A stretch of DNA of 64,000 nucleotides, from positions 1-64,000 of the forward strand of contig CAJNDS010000633.1 in the NCBI GenBank assembly GCA_905221605.1. The letters run 5' to 3'. Below, one piece after another: positions 1 to 12,215 of the stretch. The stretch is from Symbiodinium natans. Its lineage: Eukaryota; Sar; Dinophyceae; Suessiales; Symbiodiniaceae. How positions within the stretch are numbered: the stretch's first letter is position 1; every line of letters starts with the position of its first letter. The translations under genes were made by a program, and so were the position numbers. Under the pieces are notes generated by a model. It worked only from the letters and a program-made list of their open reading frames with translations, was not told where the DNA came from and searched no databases.

Positions 1-2424
1 GCGCTACGATCATTCCCTTCCTTTTCATCGTTGTGCAGGGGTCGGCACCACCTGCGCGGGGAGTCGAACCTGGCGTATCAAATATCACGAAGCTGCTCAA
101 GAAATGAAGCACAAGTCTCACAACAAATTCTCCTGAAGGAAACGATCAATAGCCCCTTGGGCCACATCCGTAGACCTGTGGCCATCAGTAAGGTGGGTGA
201 ATTTTCGGTTAAGTTGGGGTCCTGCATAATTCCGTGCAGCACAGAATCTTCCTAGTTGTTTTGGCCCACACCTGTGTAGTGAGGCACTCGCTTGTAGATT
301 TCCCACGGTCACCGATGGAAAAGTGTCGTTTACATTGATTCTATGATATGAATTGATTTGTCTGAGCGATCACTTTGTATATTTTTGATGCGATATTATT
401 CGTGCTGCATGGCTAGAATAAACGATTCGAGAATTTGTCAACAATGCCCCAAGCACGCCAGATATTTATGTGGGCCCTTTCTTCATGCTTGGCCCAAACT
501 TAAGCTAGTGGTCAACGGGATGATAGCATTTTAAGTTTGGGTCTACTTACAAAAGAAAAGTTATATTTTCATGCCTTGGTGTCTCGGTGCTTTTGTGCAA
601 ATCGCTCTTTGGCAAGATTTGAGCAGCATGTTGAGAATGCCCTTCCGTCCCGTCGAGGCTCAACAGTGTGCCGGCATCATATCAAGCTTTCATGAGCATG
701 CCATTGAGCCACTTGCATATGGTTGCACCTTTGACACTGATATCTTCAGCATAAATTTTGAGCCCGCCCTATCCGCCCTGTGTGCAACCGAGAATTTGCT
801 TCGTTCTCGTATTCAGCTGGTGTTTCTTCATACTCCCAAGTGGCGTGGCTTGCGCTTGTCCCACTTGCAATACATTTTGTATTTCGTCAGTTCCTTCTAT
901 TCTATCTGCAAAGTTATTGATTTAGGGGTTGAGGTTATAGGTAGGATTTAGGATTTTGGAGAGTTAAGGGTTATCTTCAATTTGTTTGAATCCTTAATTC
1001 TCCTCTTATCTTTCTTTGCAAGGACCCATAAGAGGAGCTCGCACTCGCATGCATTACCCCCTTCACGATTCGTTCTATATGATCGTAGAACGAGCCGGGA
1101 CGCGACTAATATTCTCTATATTATTATGTCTCTAGTCCAAAAAAAATGCATAATAGAAATCCTCTCATTTGACCTTGGATAATGCATTAATATTTCCCTC
1201 TATGATTTTCTATTTTCAATTCGGCCGCGCCGGGCTCGAACAAGCCTGCCACAACATATGCCGAATGTAAACGCCGAGATCATAATATAGAGATGGCCTA
1301 TCAAATTCAGAATTTGGAGAATTTCAAAATTTCTATTCGAAATTTGCCCTTCCAGCATACAAGATTTATGCTCGAAAAATACCAATTTACTCATTCTAAT
1401 CGAGAATATGAATCCAATTTATTTGATCTCCATTCTCGAAGCTCACGACCAAAACAACAAGATTCCCGTCCCCCCCCCAGAAAGAAAAAGCCCGCCACCA
1501 CCCCACTACAGCGGGGATTACAAGCTGCCATCCATGGACAGCGAGTTACGCAAGACGGGCCCGGGGGTTATCCAAACATTTTTGGATCTTTGCGTAATTT
1601 AAACCACTGGCCAAATCTCATATCTATGGCACTGAAAGCCATACAAACCAATAAGAGATAATCAAGGCAACAGCGCTGCAAGAATGAAGAGTTCTCGGTG
1701 GCCGCTTCTCGTTCCTAGAATTCGCGCGACAGTCGGGATGTTTTGCCTGTTTGCCGAGCATGTGCAAGATGTGTGAAACGTCGTACAGCCCTGATAATGA
1801 CCTGTCTCTGGCTATCTCGTAACGAAGTGCGCAAGCTTTAGGCAACTTAAGCACCCTCAAGGCACCTTGGCCAGCTTTGGCGCACGGACTCGGACTATCT
1901 GGGCTTTGCTATGGAGAAGGGAGACCTGAATGCCCAGACTTGGTGCTAATGCACAGTGGCTGCGTCAACGCCTGCCAGCTTCGCGAAGTTAGTGGCATGC
2001 TGATGACTCTTTAAAGACTTCCTTGAACTCGCATGCTGTGGGGGACGTGCGGCACCAAGTAAGGGCCTCGCCGGCCGGCATGGTTGCGTGTACTTGGACT
2101 GCCGTATGCCTTTTTTCGTGAAAGGCTCCACTGTTCAGGAGGATTTGTGATGGAAATTATTTCACCGCAACATGGAAACCTTGCCGAAAGCTGTAGATCC
2201 TGTTCCTGAGAGTCGGAGCGCTGTCAGCGCGAAGTCGTCAGCAGCACAAATGCTTCTGTAGCCTGCTACACGCAGCTCAGGTAGCCGGGAGGTTGATGAG
2301 CCACTGGATAGCACGGCAGGCGGCGGGACAACGGGCCAAAGGGTGTCATGGGATGATGTCACGAGGTGCAGTCCGCTACGGCCTCACGTGAGGCTTGCCG
2401 TCTGTTGGCCTAACCTGAGAAATA
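1..2424. other. No recognisable gene
   Basis: I see no gene family, repeat array or RNA gene that I can support here. The longest plausible reading is a 126-codon plus-strand ORF, listed separately. Composition shifts from AT-rich (about 300-1450) to mixed. Other ORFs are short and overlap on both strands, as expected by chance. Confidence 0.5.
571..951 (+). CDS. Possible 126-aa ORF, unknown
   Basis: An ATG-initiated ORF of 126 codons with fairly ordinary amino-acid composition. I do not recognise a family, and I see no signal peptide, transmembrane segment or repeat. It stands alone, with no neighbouring coding-like segment in a consistent frame. It could be an exon or a chance ORF. It is listed only because it is the longest plausible reading in the first 2.4 kb. 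Confidence 0.12.
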   Translation: MPWCLGAFVQIALWQDLSSMLRMPFRPVEAQQCAGIISSFHEHAIEPLAYGCTFDTDIFSINFEPALSALCATENLLRSRIQLVFLHTPKWRGLRLSHLQYILYFVSSFYSICKVIDLGVEVIGRI

Positions 2425-4110
2425 GGTCCAAACATGCCTCCTCACACATTCTGGTGACTCTGTGCATGTGCTTTCTTGTCCAGGCAAGTGTCACACAATG
2501 CACTTGGATGTTGACACCAGCCATGTGCAAGGCAACTCTTTGGCAGAATGCTGCAGCAGCGGCGTGTCCCCTAGCAAAGGCTGCATGATGTGCATTCGCA
2601 TGGTGGCCCTCACATATCGAGCGTGCAGCTTACGACACGTCAGCTGCAAGACCCAACGGTGGCTTGCGGATTCGGATGAAAACTGCAAGCTAGTGCACCT
2701 GATCAAACATTCTGGTGAATGTCATCTGCTGCGCCATTGCCCATCAGGGACAGCAAGGCGCGCGTGCCTTCTTGCCAAGGTGCAACTGGGATGAACAGGC
2801 ATTCACAGGGCAACTTTGGAAGAAGGCTGAAGCAGCCGCGTGTCGCCTAGCAAAGGCTGCATGTCGTGCATTACGCCAGGAGCTGGCACCCTCAGCTTAC
2901 GACGCATCAGCTCAAGACCCAAGGGGGGCTTGCGGATTCAGTTGAAGGCAGCAGGCCTGCGCACTTCCTCAAACATTCTGATGATACGTTATCTGCTGTG
3001 CCATTGCACGTCAGGAATAGCAAGGTGCGTGTGCCTGCCGGGCATTCACAGAGCAACTTTGGAAGAATGCTGAAGCAGCGGCGTGTCCCCTAGCGAAGGC
3101 TGCATGTCATGCATTGCGCCAGGAGCCGGCACATGCAGCTTACGACGCATCAGCTCAAGACCCAACGGGGGCTTGCGGATTCGGTTGAAGGCAGCAGGGC
3201 CGCGCGCACCTCCTCAAACATTCTGACGATACGTTATCTGCTGTGTTGCACATAAGGGACAGCAAGGTGCGTGCGCCTTCTAGGCATTCACAGAGCAACT
3301 TTGGAAGAATGCTGAAGCAGCGGCGTGTCCCCTAGCGAAGGCTGCATGTCATGCATTGCGCCAGGAGCCGGCACATGCAGCTTACGACGCATCAGCTCAA
3401 GACCCAACGGGGGCTTGCGGATTCGGTTGAAGGCAGCAGGGCCGCGCGCACCTCCTCAAACATTCTGACGATACGTTATCTGCTGTGTTGCACATAAGGG
3501 ACAGCAAGGTGCGTGCGCCTTCTAGGCATTCACAGAGCAACTTTGGAAGAATGCTGAAGCAGCGGCGTGTCCCCTAGCGAAGGCTGCATGTCATGCATTG
3601 CGCCAGGAGCCGGCACATGCAGCATACGACGTATCAGCTCAAGACCCAACGGGGGCTTGCGGATTCGGTTGAAGGCAGCAGGCCCGCGCACCTCCTCAAA
3701 CATTCTGGTGACATGTCGTCCGATGCGCCATTGCCGGTCAGGGACAGCAAGGTGCGTGTGTTGTCTTCTGCACAGGTGCAACTTGGATGACCAGTCATTC
3801 GCAGGGCAACTTTGGAAGGATCCTCTGGCAGTGGCGTGTCCCCCAGCAAAGGATGCACACTGTTTCGCAGCCTGTGGCTGAAGGCGCGTCTGCAAGACCC
3901 AACGGGGGCTTGCGGATTCGGCTGAAAACAGCAGGCCCGTGCGCCTCCTCAAACATTCTGATGACATGTCATTTGGTGTGCTTGCCATTGCCTGTCAGGC
4001 CTGTTGGGGGCAACAAGTCTGTGGTGTGCCTTCCTGCTAACGTGCAACTTGGATGCCTTTGAGGTCTTGAAGCGGCCTTGCCAGTCATCTGCACGGCAAT
4101 TTTTGCACAT
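2425..4110. repeat. 242-bp tandem satellite, about six copies
   Basis: The segment carrying GGCGTGTCCCCTAGC and the downstream CCCAACGGGGGCTTGCGG recurs with unit anchors near 2542, 2818, 3061, 3303, 3545 and 3814. The central spacings are 243, 242 and 242 bp. The outer spacings are 276 and 269 bp because of indels, and a decayed partial copy ends near 4110. The copies anchored at 3061 and 3303 are almost identical, while outer copies are diverged, which is typical of unequal exchange. ORFs on both strands are by-products of the repeat (242 is not a multiple of three, so frames rotate between copies). Confidence 0.9.
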
Positions 4111-5291
4111 GTGTTAGTGGCTGTAGCCACTCACATTGCACATCGTGTATGGTGAGAGTACCTATAGGTCGTTATAGTTGGAGTTACAGGTGATGGTTGT
4201 CCAATATTTCTTCAAGCGGAGATTGACGATCTTCGTCACATGTGCAAGTCTTTCACGGCTACTGTCACGAACTTTCACGGGGCCTACGTTCATCCTATTC
4301 AAGAGCAACCACAGATCACAACATCAGGATCATCAGAACTTGCGCGAAAAGTGCAACAACTTCTTTGGCAGTATCTGTTACCAGTCATTCTTGGACCACT
4401 ATGCTTGCTGTCTGTCTTGTATGATGCAGTCGAAGACAAGGACTACCCTCAAGTCGGGTCAAGTAGGGGAACTTGGGTTATCTTTAAGTGCTGATGGTCC
4501 GTGAGCTTCTCGAGATTGATCGGTGACGCAATGTGACGCACCTGCAAAATGAGCGTCGAGCGAGTCGAGCACGAATCACTTGTCAAGTTGGAAAGATTGG
4601 GTAAGGCAGCAGTCACAGAGGACCGCACAAGGGACCGAAGATTCCTCTCAACTTTGAGCGTGGAAAGGGAGGCAAGGGAGGCTGGCAGTGAAAACCCGAG
4701 AAACCCAGCGAGTATGGGAGAGAGTAAGCGGCGCTTGATGAAAAAATTGGTCTCGCGCACCACGGTATAATACGGGGCAAACACTCGGACGGAAGATGAG
4801 ACTTGCATTTGCAGGGTTCCTGCGGATCAACTTCGCTGTGAAACTCCGCAGATGGGGCCAACGAGGATCGACTTAGTCCAGGACCTCGTCACTTCGTCCT
4901 TAACATGCTTGCAAATCTGGAAATTCCCCCTGTGAAATGGGTGAAATGCTGTGGTGCGCGGCCGGATGCGCCCGGGGTTGCCAACAGGCTGCAGCACACT
5001 GCGCGGACTCTTCTCATCTCTTTGCACCTCTCCATCGGCCTGATTTCTTCTGTAATTCCAACTCCAACCAACCGCAAGACTTTTCCGCACAGCGGCCAGG
5101 GCTCACCCCGCAGACACCTCAGAGTTTTCGAAACCGCGCGCAGCAGGACCAATTCTTGGATCTTATCGCATCTACCCAAAAGGTGAAGTGAAACCCCTAG
5201 ACAATGTTGACCTTTTTGGTGTGTGCCCTTTCTTCATCGGGAAAGTTAAGCTGTAGGAAGCACACTGAGCAAGGGGCCTAAGTACCTAAGA

Positions 5292-5317
5292 GGCCCAAAG
5301 AAGCAATGCTTTGGGCC
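5292..5317. other. 9-bp perfect hairpin
   Basis: GGCCCAAAG and CTTTGGGCC form a perfect 9-bp stem around an 8-nt loop (AAGCAATG). There is no T-tract behind it, so there is no reason to call it a terminator. Its role is unknown. Confidence 0.6.
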
Positions 5318-5323
5318 CGAAGA

Positions 5324-5375
5324 AAGCACTGAAAACACTGAAAACACTGAAAACACTGAAAACACTGAAAGCACT
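5324..5375. repeat. 9-bp minisatellite (ACTGAAAAC)n
   Basis: About six units of a 9-mer, the outer ones being ACTGAAAGC variants. The period is a multiple of three, so both strands stay open across it, which explains the ORFs there. Confidence 0.9.
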
Positions 5376-6838
5376 GGCTCCGACCCGTGTGCGGCTGTGT
5401 GGGGCGACTTGTCGGAGCCCACAGCGGACAGAAGGAAGGGCTCGCAAATTGCAAACCACCTCCCTCAAAACTCCCTCTTTTTTATTTCCCCACAATTCCC
5501 CACATTTCTTTTTCCCCTAAAGACTTCGCAGGCTTTCCAACTGCCTATTCCTTGCCTTGGAAAGTGTCACAAAGTCACTTAAAGTGCTCCTCGAAAGCTT
5601 GGAAGCTTCCCTCTGTGTGTTGGGTGTTTTTCAGGCACCTCCTCTCAGCACCTTCTCTCAACCATCTCAACCCTGAACTCTCACGAAGAAACCTGAAAGC
5701 CTGGGTCGAAACGAGGCTGGATTGACCAGTTCAAGGTCCCGAGAACTTCGACCGCTCAACCAGCGAAAAAATCGAGTCACACATTGCAGAATTGCAAAAC
5801 AACGCAGCACACGTGAGGATGGTATGTGTCTGGGAGGATTGCGCTGGACGTGACTCTCAATTGCGCCCGCCTTTGGCAACTCGGTACAACCTCACTCATC
5901 CATACCCACCCCACACCCTAAACTAGGCGGACGCGCCGTCTCTGGAATGCACATAGCCTGGCGCGCAACTGGTATGCCCAAACAGAGAAGAATCGAAGGA
6001 ATCGAAGGAGGAAGCCTATGTAGGCTTTTTTCCGACGAACACATTTCAAACATCGTGTCTTAACAGCTCCCGATCTCATTGTGCACTCTGGACGGTCCAT
6101 AGGGTTTTGACAAATTTAAGAGTGTTCCAAGGGTCTGTGAATCAGGCTCAGATGCCCCAATACAGGAGTTTCAGGCGCCCAGGACTTTTCTTAAGCTCCC
6201 CCTTTTTTTCAAGCGTGCAAAGAAAGGGCTGAGGGACATGGAAAGGCGGAAAAACACCCTCGACAGCTTCTCAACTCCTTGAGGAGGCTTTAAAAACTTT
6301 AAGGCCCCCTGCATGGCTCCCTTCAGAAGCAGCCAAACATCAGTGCCTGCTGAGCCATCTCCTAGAGCCGTAGACAGGGCGGAATCATGCGGAATCATGC
6401 GGAGATGGCCAGGCACTATCAAGTGGGGTCAGTGGGACATCAGATCAGTGGGAGACCCGTCCTCAAACCTGTCAAACCTGTGTGTGATGAGTCTCCCTGG
6501 GCGGGGTGCGCTGCTCGCGAGTCAGCCAGCGTGTGACCATCATTTCAGACAGAGGGGTCTGGAAACGGTGACGAATCGCGTGATCCAACCGAGACTTTGA
6601 GATCACCTGTAAGCTCAAGTGGATCGATTGGCTCAGTTATGGCGTCAAGTTAGCAAAGCTGAGGCTTTCTGGTGCAGTATGCCAGGAACAGATAATGGCA
6701 TCGTGATGCGAACTTGTGATTAGGGATGATAAGGGGCAAATATGAGCTCAGACTTGCCCCGGGCTTGCCAGCTGGTCGTTGTGCTTGATGCCCTCAGGCG
6801 AGCAGCGTGTCCCAGCTGCAAGCTTGTTGATACCAATA

Positions 6839-7081
6839 GATCTTCGCATGGTGCGACCACGACATTTGGATACCGGAGATCCTGTGAACGTTCAGCTTGT
6901 AGCCTGGGCACTCTGCTGCCAAACCAGCTCCTCGTCACTACTTGTGAGCAAGCCGGAGCATCAAAAACAGCGTGTGGCTCTGGGGAGGCGAGCGAAAGGC
7001 CCAGCCGAAACGAAGATACTACAGCGCTCGTGTAGGCGAGCTTGGAACACAGCGTCAGGAGATGGGTGGTGGCTTGACTGA
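6839..7081 (+). CDS. Possible exon, unknown
   Basis: An open segment of about 80 codons whose start and end I cannot fix. Its composition is protein-like (a stretch near 6850-6960 reads as an amphipathic region with two adjacent cysteines). It lies just upstream of another coding-like segment at 7.2 kb in a locally GC-rich zone. I recognise no family. It may be an exon of the same unknown gene or chance. Confidence 0.18.
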   Translation, partial: DLRMVRPRHLDTGDPVNVQLVAWALCCQTSSSSLLVSKPEHQKQRVALGRRAKGPAETKILQRSCRRAWNTASGDGWWLD

Positions 7082-7191
7082 CCCAAGCGCAGGCCGGAAT
7101 GTCGGAGAGTCGGAATGGCCCGCAGCGAAAGTAGGAGGCTGGACAGGGGACGCACAAGCGGCAACCATGCTTAGGGGTCAGCGAAGGGGCG

Positions 7192-7410
7192 AGCCTCGCC
7201 TGCGCGGAGCACAGCGCGAGCGTTCTGACGCTGGAGCACTACGGAGAGGCCTTGCAGGAGGCGGTTTGTTTCGACCCCAGGGCTGTCACCAGAGCGCGCT
7301 GCGATCAGGCCCGCGAGCTGCCAAGCAGACGCAGCCGTTGGGCCCCAACAGCCACTGCTGGCTTCGGCCACAAGCGGGACGAACTGGAGGCCTTCGCTTT
7401 GCAGCGTTGA
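7192..7410 (+). CDS. Possible exon with TPR-like helix pair
   Basis: This frame reads LEHYGEALQEAVCFDP followed by RARCDQARELPSR, which has the spacing and small-residue pattern of a tetratricopeptide-type helix pair (alanines, then a turn with Asp-Pro). It ends at a TGA at 7408-7410 after a charged, Ala- and Leu-rich tail. The segment is GC-rich relative to its flanks. No upstream start or second repeat is clear, so it may be the last exon of an otherwise unrecognised gene, or a fragment. Confidence 0.25.
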   Translation, partial: SLACAEHSASVLTLEHYGEALQEAVCFDPRAVTRARCDQARELPSRRSRWAPTATAGFGHKRDELEAFALQR

Positions 7411-8019
7411 TCCGTCTGGTGCACTTGCGTGCCTCGTAGGCTTCAGCCGCAGCGCCCGGCAAACAGGGCTCGTCCAGAGTCCGGCATGTCCGGCCCAAAT
7501 TCAAGACAGGATGGTCATAGCAGAGAACGGCCGTGGCGTGGCGTCGTCAGTCCGACGAATGGAAGGTCGCTTCTGGACCACGGGAGAGGGCTTGGCAATT
7601 GGGTGGGGAGAGTTTCTCTGCACCTTGCCATGCGACTTCAAGGCAAGTTGCCGTCATGGGCAAATAGAATAGGCCAAGAAGACCACCCTGACCACTGCCA
7701 GACTGGTTTCACTGCCAACACGATTTTTCAGTGGTTCTCCTTGTGTATTGGAAGACCTCATACGAACTCCAATGGCTTTGGGAGAAGGCTCGGTGGCAAG
7801 GCCTTGTCATGCAAGACCGCTACTGCTCGCACAACTCTGATCATACTCTAATCTCACACCGGGATGTAACGTAAGTTGAAGGCAAACCTTACAGAGGGTT
7901 TAGAGCTTAGCGTTACTGCGCGCACGAATGCCGCCTCCCATGCGTCCACCACCCCTTGCACTCAGCAGTGCATCATGCCAAATGTCTCGAAAGGTCCCAT
8001 ACTAAAAAATCACACGCCT

Positions 8020-8400
8020 TGAGGGCAGGCCGAGACAGGCCGGCCCACTATGAAGGAACATGAACCGGTGCCGACGTCGCGGTACCACCAAGGCTTTCCC
8101 TCCAGTCGACGAACAACCACAAAGAGACCTTGAGAGCTCGGCAGTTGACCGGGGAACGTTGACAGGGAGTTTGCAAGGCGCACTGCTGGTAGCAAGGTCC
8201 AGAGATTCCCAACCTTTGCGCCCCTTGAGCCCACAGAAACACGCGTCGGCATGAATTTCTGAAGCGCAGTTCCGGCAGGTTTGTCGGGTCAGCAAGTTCC
8301 CTTCACGAAAAAAATCCATGAGGACCAAGTCCCCTGGTGCCCTGGAGTCGCAAAAGGGCGGCTTGCTGGCTGAGGATGCTTCAAGCACCAATCAATGCTG
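8020..8400. repeat. Dispersed repeat copy A (zinc-ribbon-like on minus strand)
   Basis: This segment is a diverged copy of the 0.6-kb repeats at 9.4-11.1 kb. They share the segments around TTTCTGAAGCGCAGTTCCGG, CAAGGTCCAGAGATTC and GGGGAACGTTGACAGGGAG. Read on the minus strand it contains CRNCASEIHADACFC, a two-CxxC-like pattern (CxxC, then CxC). This is the least damaged reading in the family, so the repeat may derive from an exon encoding a small zinc ribbon. Confidence 0.6.
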
Positions 8401-8760
8401 CGACGCTCTCTGACCCGCTGACGGCCCTACTTAAGGGTTTTTAGGAAGTAGATTTGGCGTGTCAAGCCTAACAGAGGCGTGACAGGCCCATGCTCTTTGT
8501 GCGGTCTGGCTCAAGTGAAAGAGTCTCTTCGGCTCTCCCCTCTCAACTGGGCGCCATATGATGGGAGACCAATCTTGGCACAGAGCAAAGGCAAATTTTA
8601 GGTGCAAGGGTACAGACTCTGCCCAACTCCGTGCGAATCAGAAAATGCATAACATAACTGTAACATAACGCAGTACTTTTAAGAGGTACGTTCTTTGCGA
8701 CTCCTCTACAGACTCCACATGCCTACACGATGCCGTGAATTTTGTGAATTTTGAGCACAA

Positions 8761-8810
8761 CCAGCACAGCCGGCACAGCCGGCACAGCCGGCACAGCCGG
8801 CACAGCCTGA
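8761..8810. repeat. 9-bp minisatellite (CAGCCGGCA)n
   Basis: Five to six near-perfect 9-bp units. A second, shorter 9-bp tract (CCACGGCTT, three units) follows near 8908-8934. Both keep reading frames open on both strands and should not be taken as coding evidence. Confidence 0.9.
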
Positions 8811-9439
8811 AAGTCTCTGATCCCAGAACAGAAGCCCTGAGGGCAGGCCGTGGCCTGGGTCGCACGTTTCTTCCGGCCTTCGCCCCTGTGCAGATTCTAT
8901 GCATGCCCTCCACGGCTTCCACGGCTTCCACGCCTTCGCCGCCCATCCCCTGAATCTTCATCACCCCAGGCTCCGAGCTCCGAGCTGCATTGCTATGCAC
9001 ACTTTTTAGATTCTCTTAGGTCATCCCGCGACTTCCCTCAGACCGAATCGTGCTCAAGAGCACCCTTTAGGGCCACTCATGTCTGCCAAGGCCAAGTCAC
9101 AGTCTTGTCAAGATCAGGAATCTGCAGCTGCCCTGTCATGTCCGCTCATGCCTCTGTTCCTCACACCATCCCAACCGCAGGCGCAAATGCAAACTGCACA
9201 AATCGGCGCTGCCTGCTCTGGTCGCTATCCCTCAACGGTGCTTTGAGTAGGCAGTGCCAGGCAGTGTTAAGCCATCCATGGTAGCTGTCTTGTATATGGG
9301 CAAAACGGTAAAACCCAGCCATGCCCAACCAAGTCGCCTCAGGGGTGTATATTTAGTCAACTTAGTAGGTTGTGGTCAGGGGCGCAACATTGGGCCGGTT
9401 GCCATGCGCAAGGTGAGGGGACCTGAAAAGCTTCTCGTC

Positions 9440-11130
9440 TGAGGACTCACAAAGCCTTCGTGGGTTCCCCAAGGCCTTTTACAGTTGCTCCGAAAGCCCT
9501 CCGAGCCCTCCACCAAAAACAATCCTGATCGTGCACCTTGAGCCGACCAAGGAAATAGCCGTCGGCATGAATTTCTGAAGAGCAGTTCTGGCAGGTTTGC
9601 CGTCGGGTCATTGGCCTTGAACCAGAACACGTCAGGCCCGCACTCTCCAGCAAAGTCCCACGACTCCTCTCCTCTACAGCTTGTGATAGTCTGACCCCGA
9701 AATGCAGCGCGCTTAACGTTTGATGGCTCTTTGAACGCACATCACCGCACTAGGAGCGCAAGCCCATGTGCAGGGAACAGGGCTGCGCTCAGGCAGCGAC
9801 ACGTACGGAGGGTGCAAAGGCTTCTCGACTTCTCGCTCAAACTGAGGCCGAACGTCTCGTGCCGGCGTCACCCGAACCTCCAACAGCTGTTAGGGCCTCA
9901 ATGTCTCTACAGAAGGTCCGACACAAAACATCGCAAGCCATGAGGGCAGGTCCACTTGCAATGAGCAACATGTGGAACCGGTACCAACGTTGGGCGCGGT
10001 ACCACTAAGGCTTTCCATCCAGCTCGCTTACAGCCACAAAGAGGCCTTGAAAGAATTGCAGTTGGCTGGGGAACGTTGACAGGGAGTTTGCAAAGCGCAC
10101 TGCCAACTGCAAGGTCCAGAGATTCCGACCCTTTGTGCACCTTGAGCCGGCCAAGGAGATACCCGTCGGCATGAATTTCTGAAGCGCAGTTCCGGCAGGT
10201 TTGCCGTCGGGTCAATGGCCCCGAACCAGAACACGTCAGGTCCGCACTCTCCAGCAAAGTCCCACGACTCCTCTCCTCTACAGCTTGGACCCTGAGATGC
10301 AGCGCGCTTAACGTTTGATGGCTCTTTGAACGCACATCACCACACTAGGAGTGCAAGCCCATGTGCAGGGCACAGAGCTGCGCTCAGGCAGCGACACTTA
10401 CAGAGGGTGCAAAGGCTTTTCGACTTCTCGCTCAAACACCTGGGCTGCCAGAACGATCCCAAGAGGCTCTCAAACCGAGGCCGAACGTCTCGTGCCAGCG
10501 TCACCCAAACCTCCGAAAGGTGTTAGGGCCTGAATGTCTCTACAGAAGGCCCCAGACGAAACATCGCAAGCCATGAGGGCAGGTCCACTTCCAATGAGCA
10601 ACATGTGGAACCGGTACCAACGTCGGGCGTGGTACCACTAAGGCTTTCCATCCAGCTCGCTTACAGCCACAAAGAGGCCTTGAAAGAATTGCAGTTGGCT
10701 GGGGAACGTTGACTGGGAGTTTGCAAGGAGGTTTCGAACCTTTGTGCACCTTGAGCCGACCAAGGAGATACCCGTCGGCATGAATTTCTGAAGCGCAGTT
10801 CCGGCAGGTTTGCCGTCGGGTCATTGGCCTTGAACCAGAACACGTCAGGCCCGCACTCTCCAGCAAAGTCCCACGACTCCTCTCCTCTACAGCTTGTGAT
10901 AGTCTGACCCCGAAATGCAGCGCGCTTAACATTTGATGGCTCTTTGAACGCACATCACCGCACTAGGAGTTCAAGCCCACGTGCAGGGCACAGAGCTGCG
11001 CTCAGGCAGCGACACGCACGGAGGGTGCAAAGGCTTCTCGACTTCTCGCTCAAACTGAGGCCGAACGTCTCGTGCTAGCGTCACCCAAACCTCCGAAAGG
11101 TGTTAGGGCCTGAATGTCTCTACAGAAGGT
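9440..11130. repeat. Tandem ~0.6-kb direct repeats, about 2.7 copies
   Basis: One partial unit (9440-9930) and two nearly complete units (about 9931-10560 and 10560-11130) run head to tail. They share the anchor CATCGCAAGCCATGAGGGCAG at their starts and AGGGCCTGAATGTCTCTACAG-type ends. The copies differ by indels: the second full unit lacks part of the segment around the AAGGTCCAGAGATTC motif, and the first has an extra ~35 bp near 10440. Minus-strand ORFs are fragments of the same reading (CRNCASEIHADGYLLG) and none is complete. Confidence 0.85.
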
Positions 11131-11989
11131 CCGAGAATCACCCCTCCTACACCTACAAGCGGAGGGGGGTATGTTAGGCAGGTTTTCTGAGCGCAGGAAT
11201 GCCTACCACTACCCCGGACCCGGGGTCCACTGTTCAGGACATGTGGGAGGCGTGTTAAGGCACTGGTGTGAAAAGGCACAACACCGTCTTGGCACGCGGC
11301 ATTCTGAGAAGGAAGGCACACCACTTGACACAAGGCACAACACTGAATGTCAAACCCCAAGCGCACGCAGGTTCGAGGCAAGCAGTCAGGAACGTCAAGT
11401 TTTTTGCGTGCGGCATGTGCCTGCGGGCTGGGCTGCAGGTGGGTGGGGACGTTCTTCTAAGTGTCGCGCATTCTGCGGAGGGATGGATGTGATTCGTGAC
11501 GATCACTTCCATGAATAGATTTCAGCAACCCGCAACCTCAGCCTTGAAATCTGGCTTCTGCATAGCCAACCTGCACCTCTCAACCCGGCCTCCCAGGGCT
11601 CCGAAGGCCCCAGCCCGCGACGGCGCCAGCACACATGACCCTTCATTCCTTCTGTACATCCAACCTTCTGCGACACCAATTGGCGAATGAGTGCGGTCTG
11701 AAGGGCACGTGCTTTCGGCGCGTCACTACAAGTCCTTCTAAGTTGAGTCTCAAGATGCTGGTACAAGATGCAGGGTCCCCGAAAGGTACCGCAACGCCGG
11801 CTGAGTCTCCCCCAGCTTTAAAGGCCTTCGCCAAAGAGCAAGCGGGTTTTGTTATACTTTTTTTCGGACGGCACGCCTTAGCGCATGGCCCCAGTACCGG
11901 CATCGAGGGCATATGAAAACATGCTCTGGCCTCTGGAACGAAATTTCAGAGAAGCAGAACATGAATCCTGCTTGTTAATGCCTAGCGAA

Positions 11990-12215
11990 CCCCCGGGTAT
12001 CCGGCCCCTGTTAGGTATTATCTGGCTGCAGTTGACTGGGGAATGTTGACAGGCAGTTTGCAAAGCGCACTGCCAGTCGCAAGGTCCAGAGATTCAGACC
12101 CTTTGTGCACCTTGAGCCGACCAAGGAAATACCCGTAGTATACCCGTGAACTTCTGAAGCGCTCGCTTCGGCAAGTTTGTCGTTGGGTCATTGGCCTTGA
12201 ACCCAAGATAATCCC
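11990..12215. repeat. Dispersed repeat copy E, partial
   Basis: A shorter, more diverged member of the 8.0-11.1 kb repeat family. It keeps the GGGGAATGTTGACAGGCAG and CAAGGTCCAGAGATTCAG segments and the decayed CTTCTGAAGCGCTCGCTTCG segment. Confidence 0.8.

Larger units (their letters stand above)
4111..6838. other. Non-coding stretch with minor repeats
   Basis: I recognise no gene. It holds one perfect hairpin and one 9-bp minisatellite (both listed separately). ORFs between 4.2 and 5.2 kb overlap on both strands without conserved motifs. Confidence 0.45.

Noticed and set aside
30-90. Possible tRNA on the minus strand (GGTTCGACTCC-like T-loop)
   Set aside because: The bases on either side do not pair into a T-stem, and no acceptor, D or anticodon arm can be folded.
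2425-4110. CRISPR array
   Set aside because: The units are contiguous 242-bp repeats with no short repeat/unique spacer pattern and no cas genes; the genome is eukaryotic.
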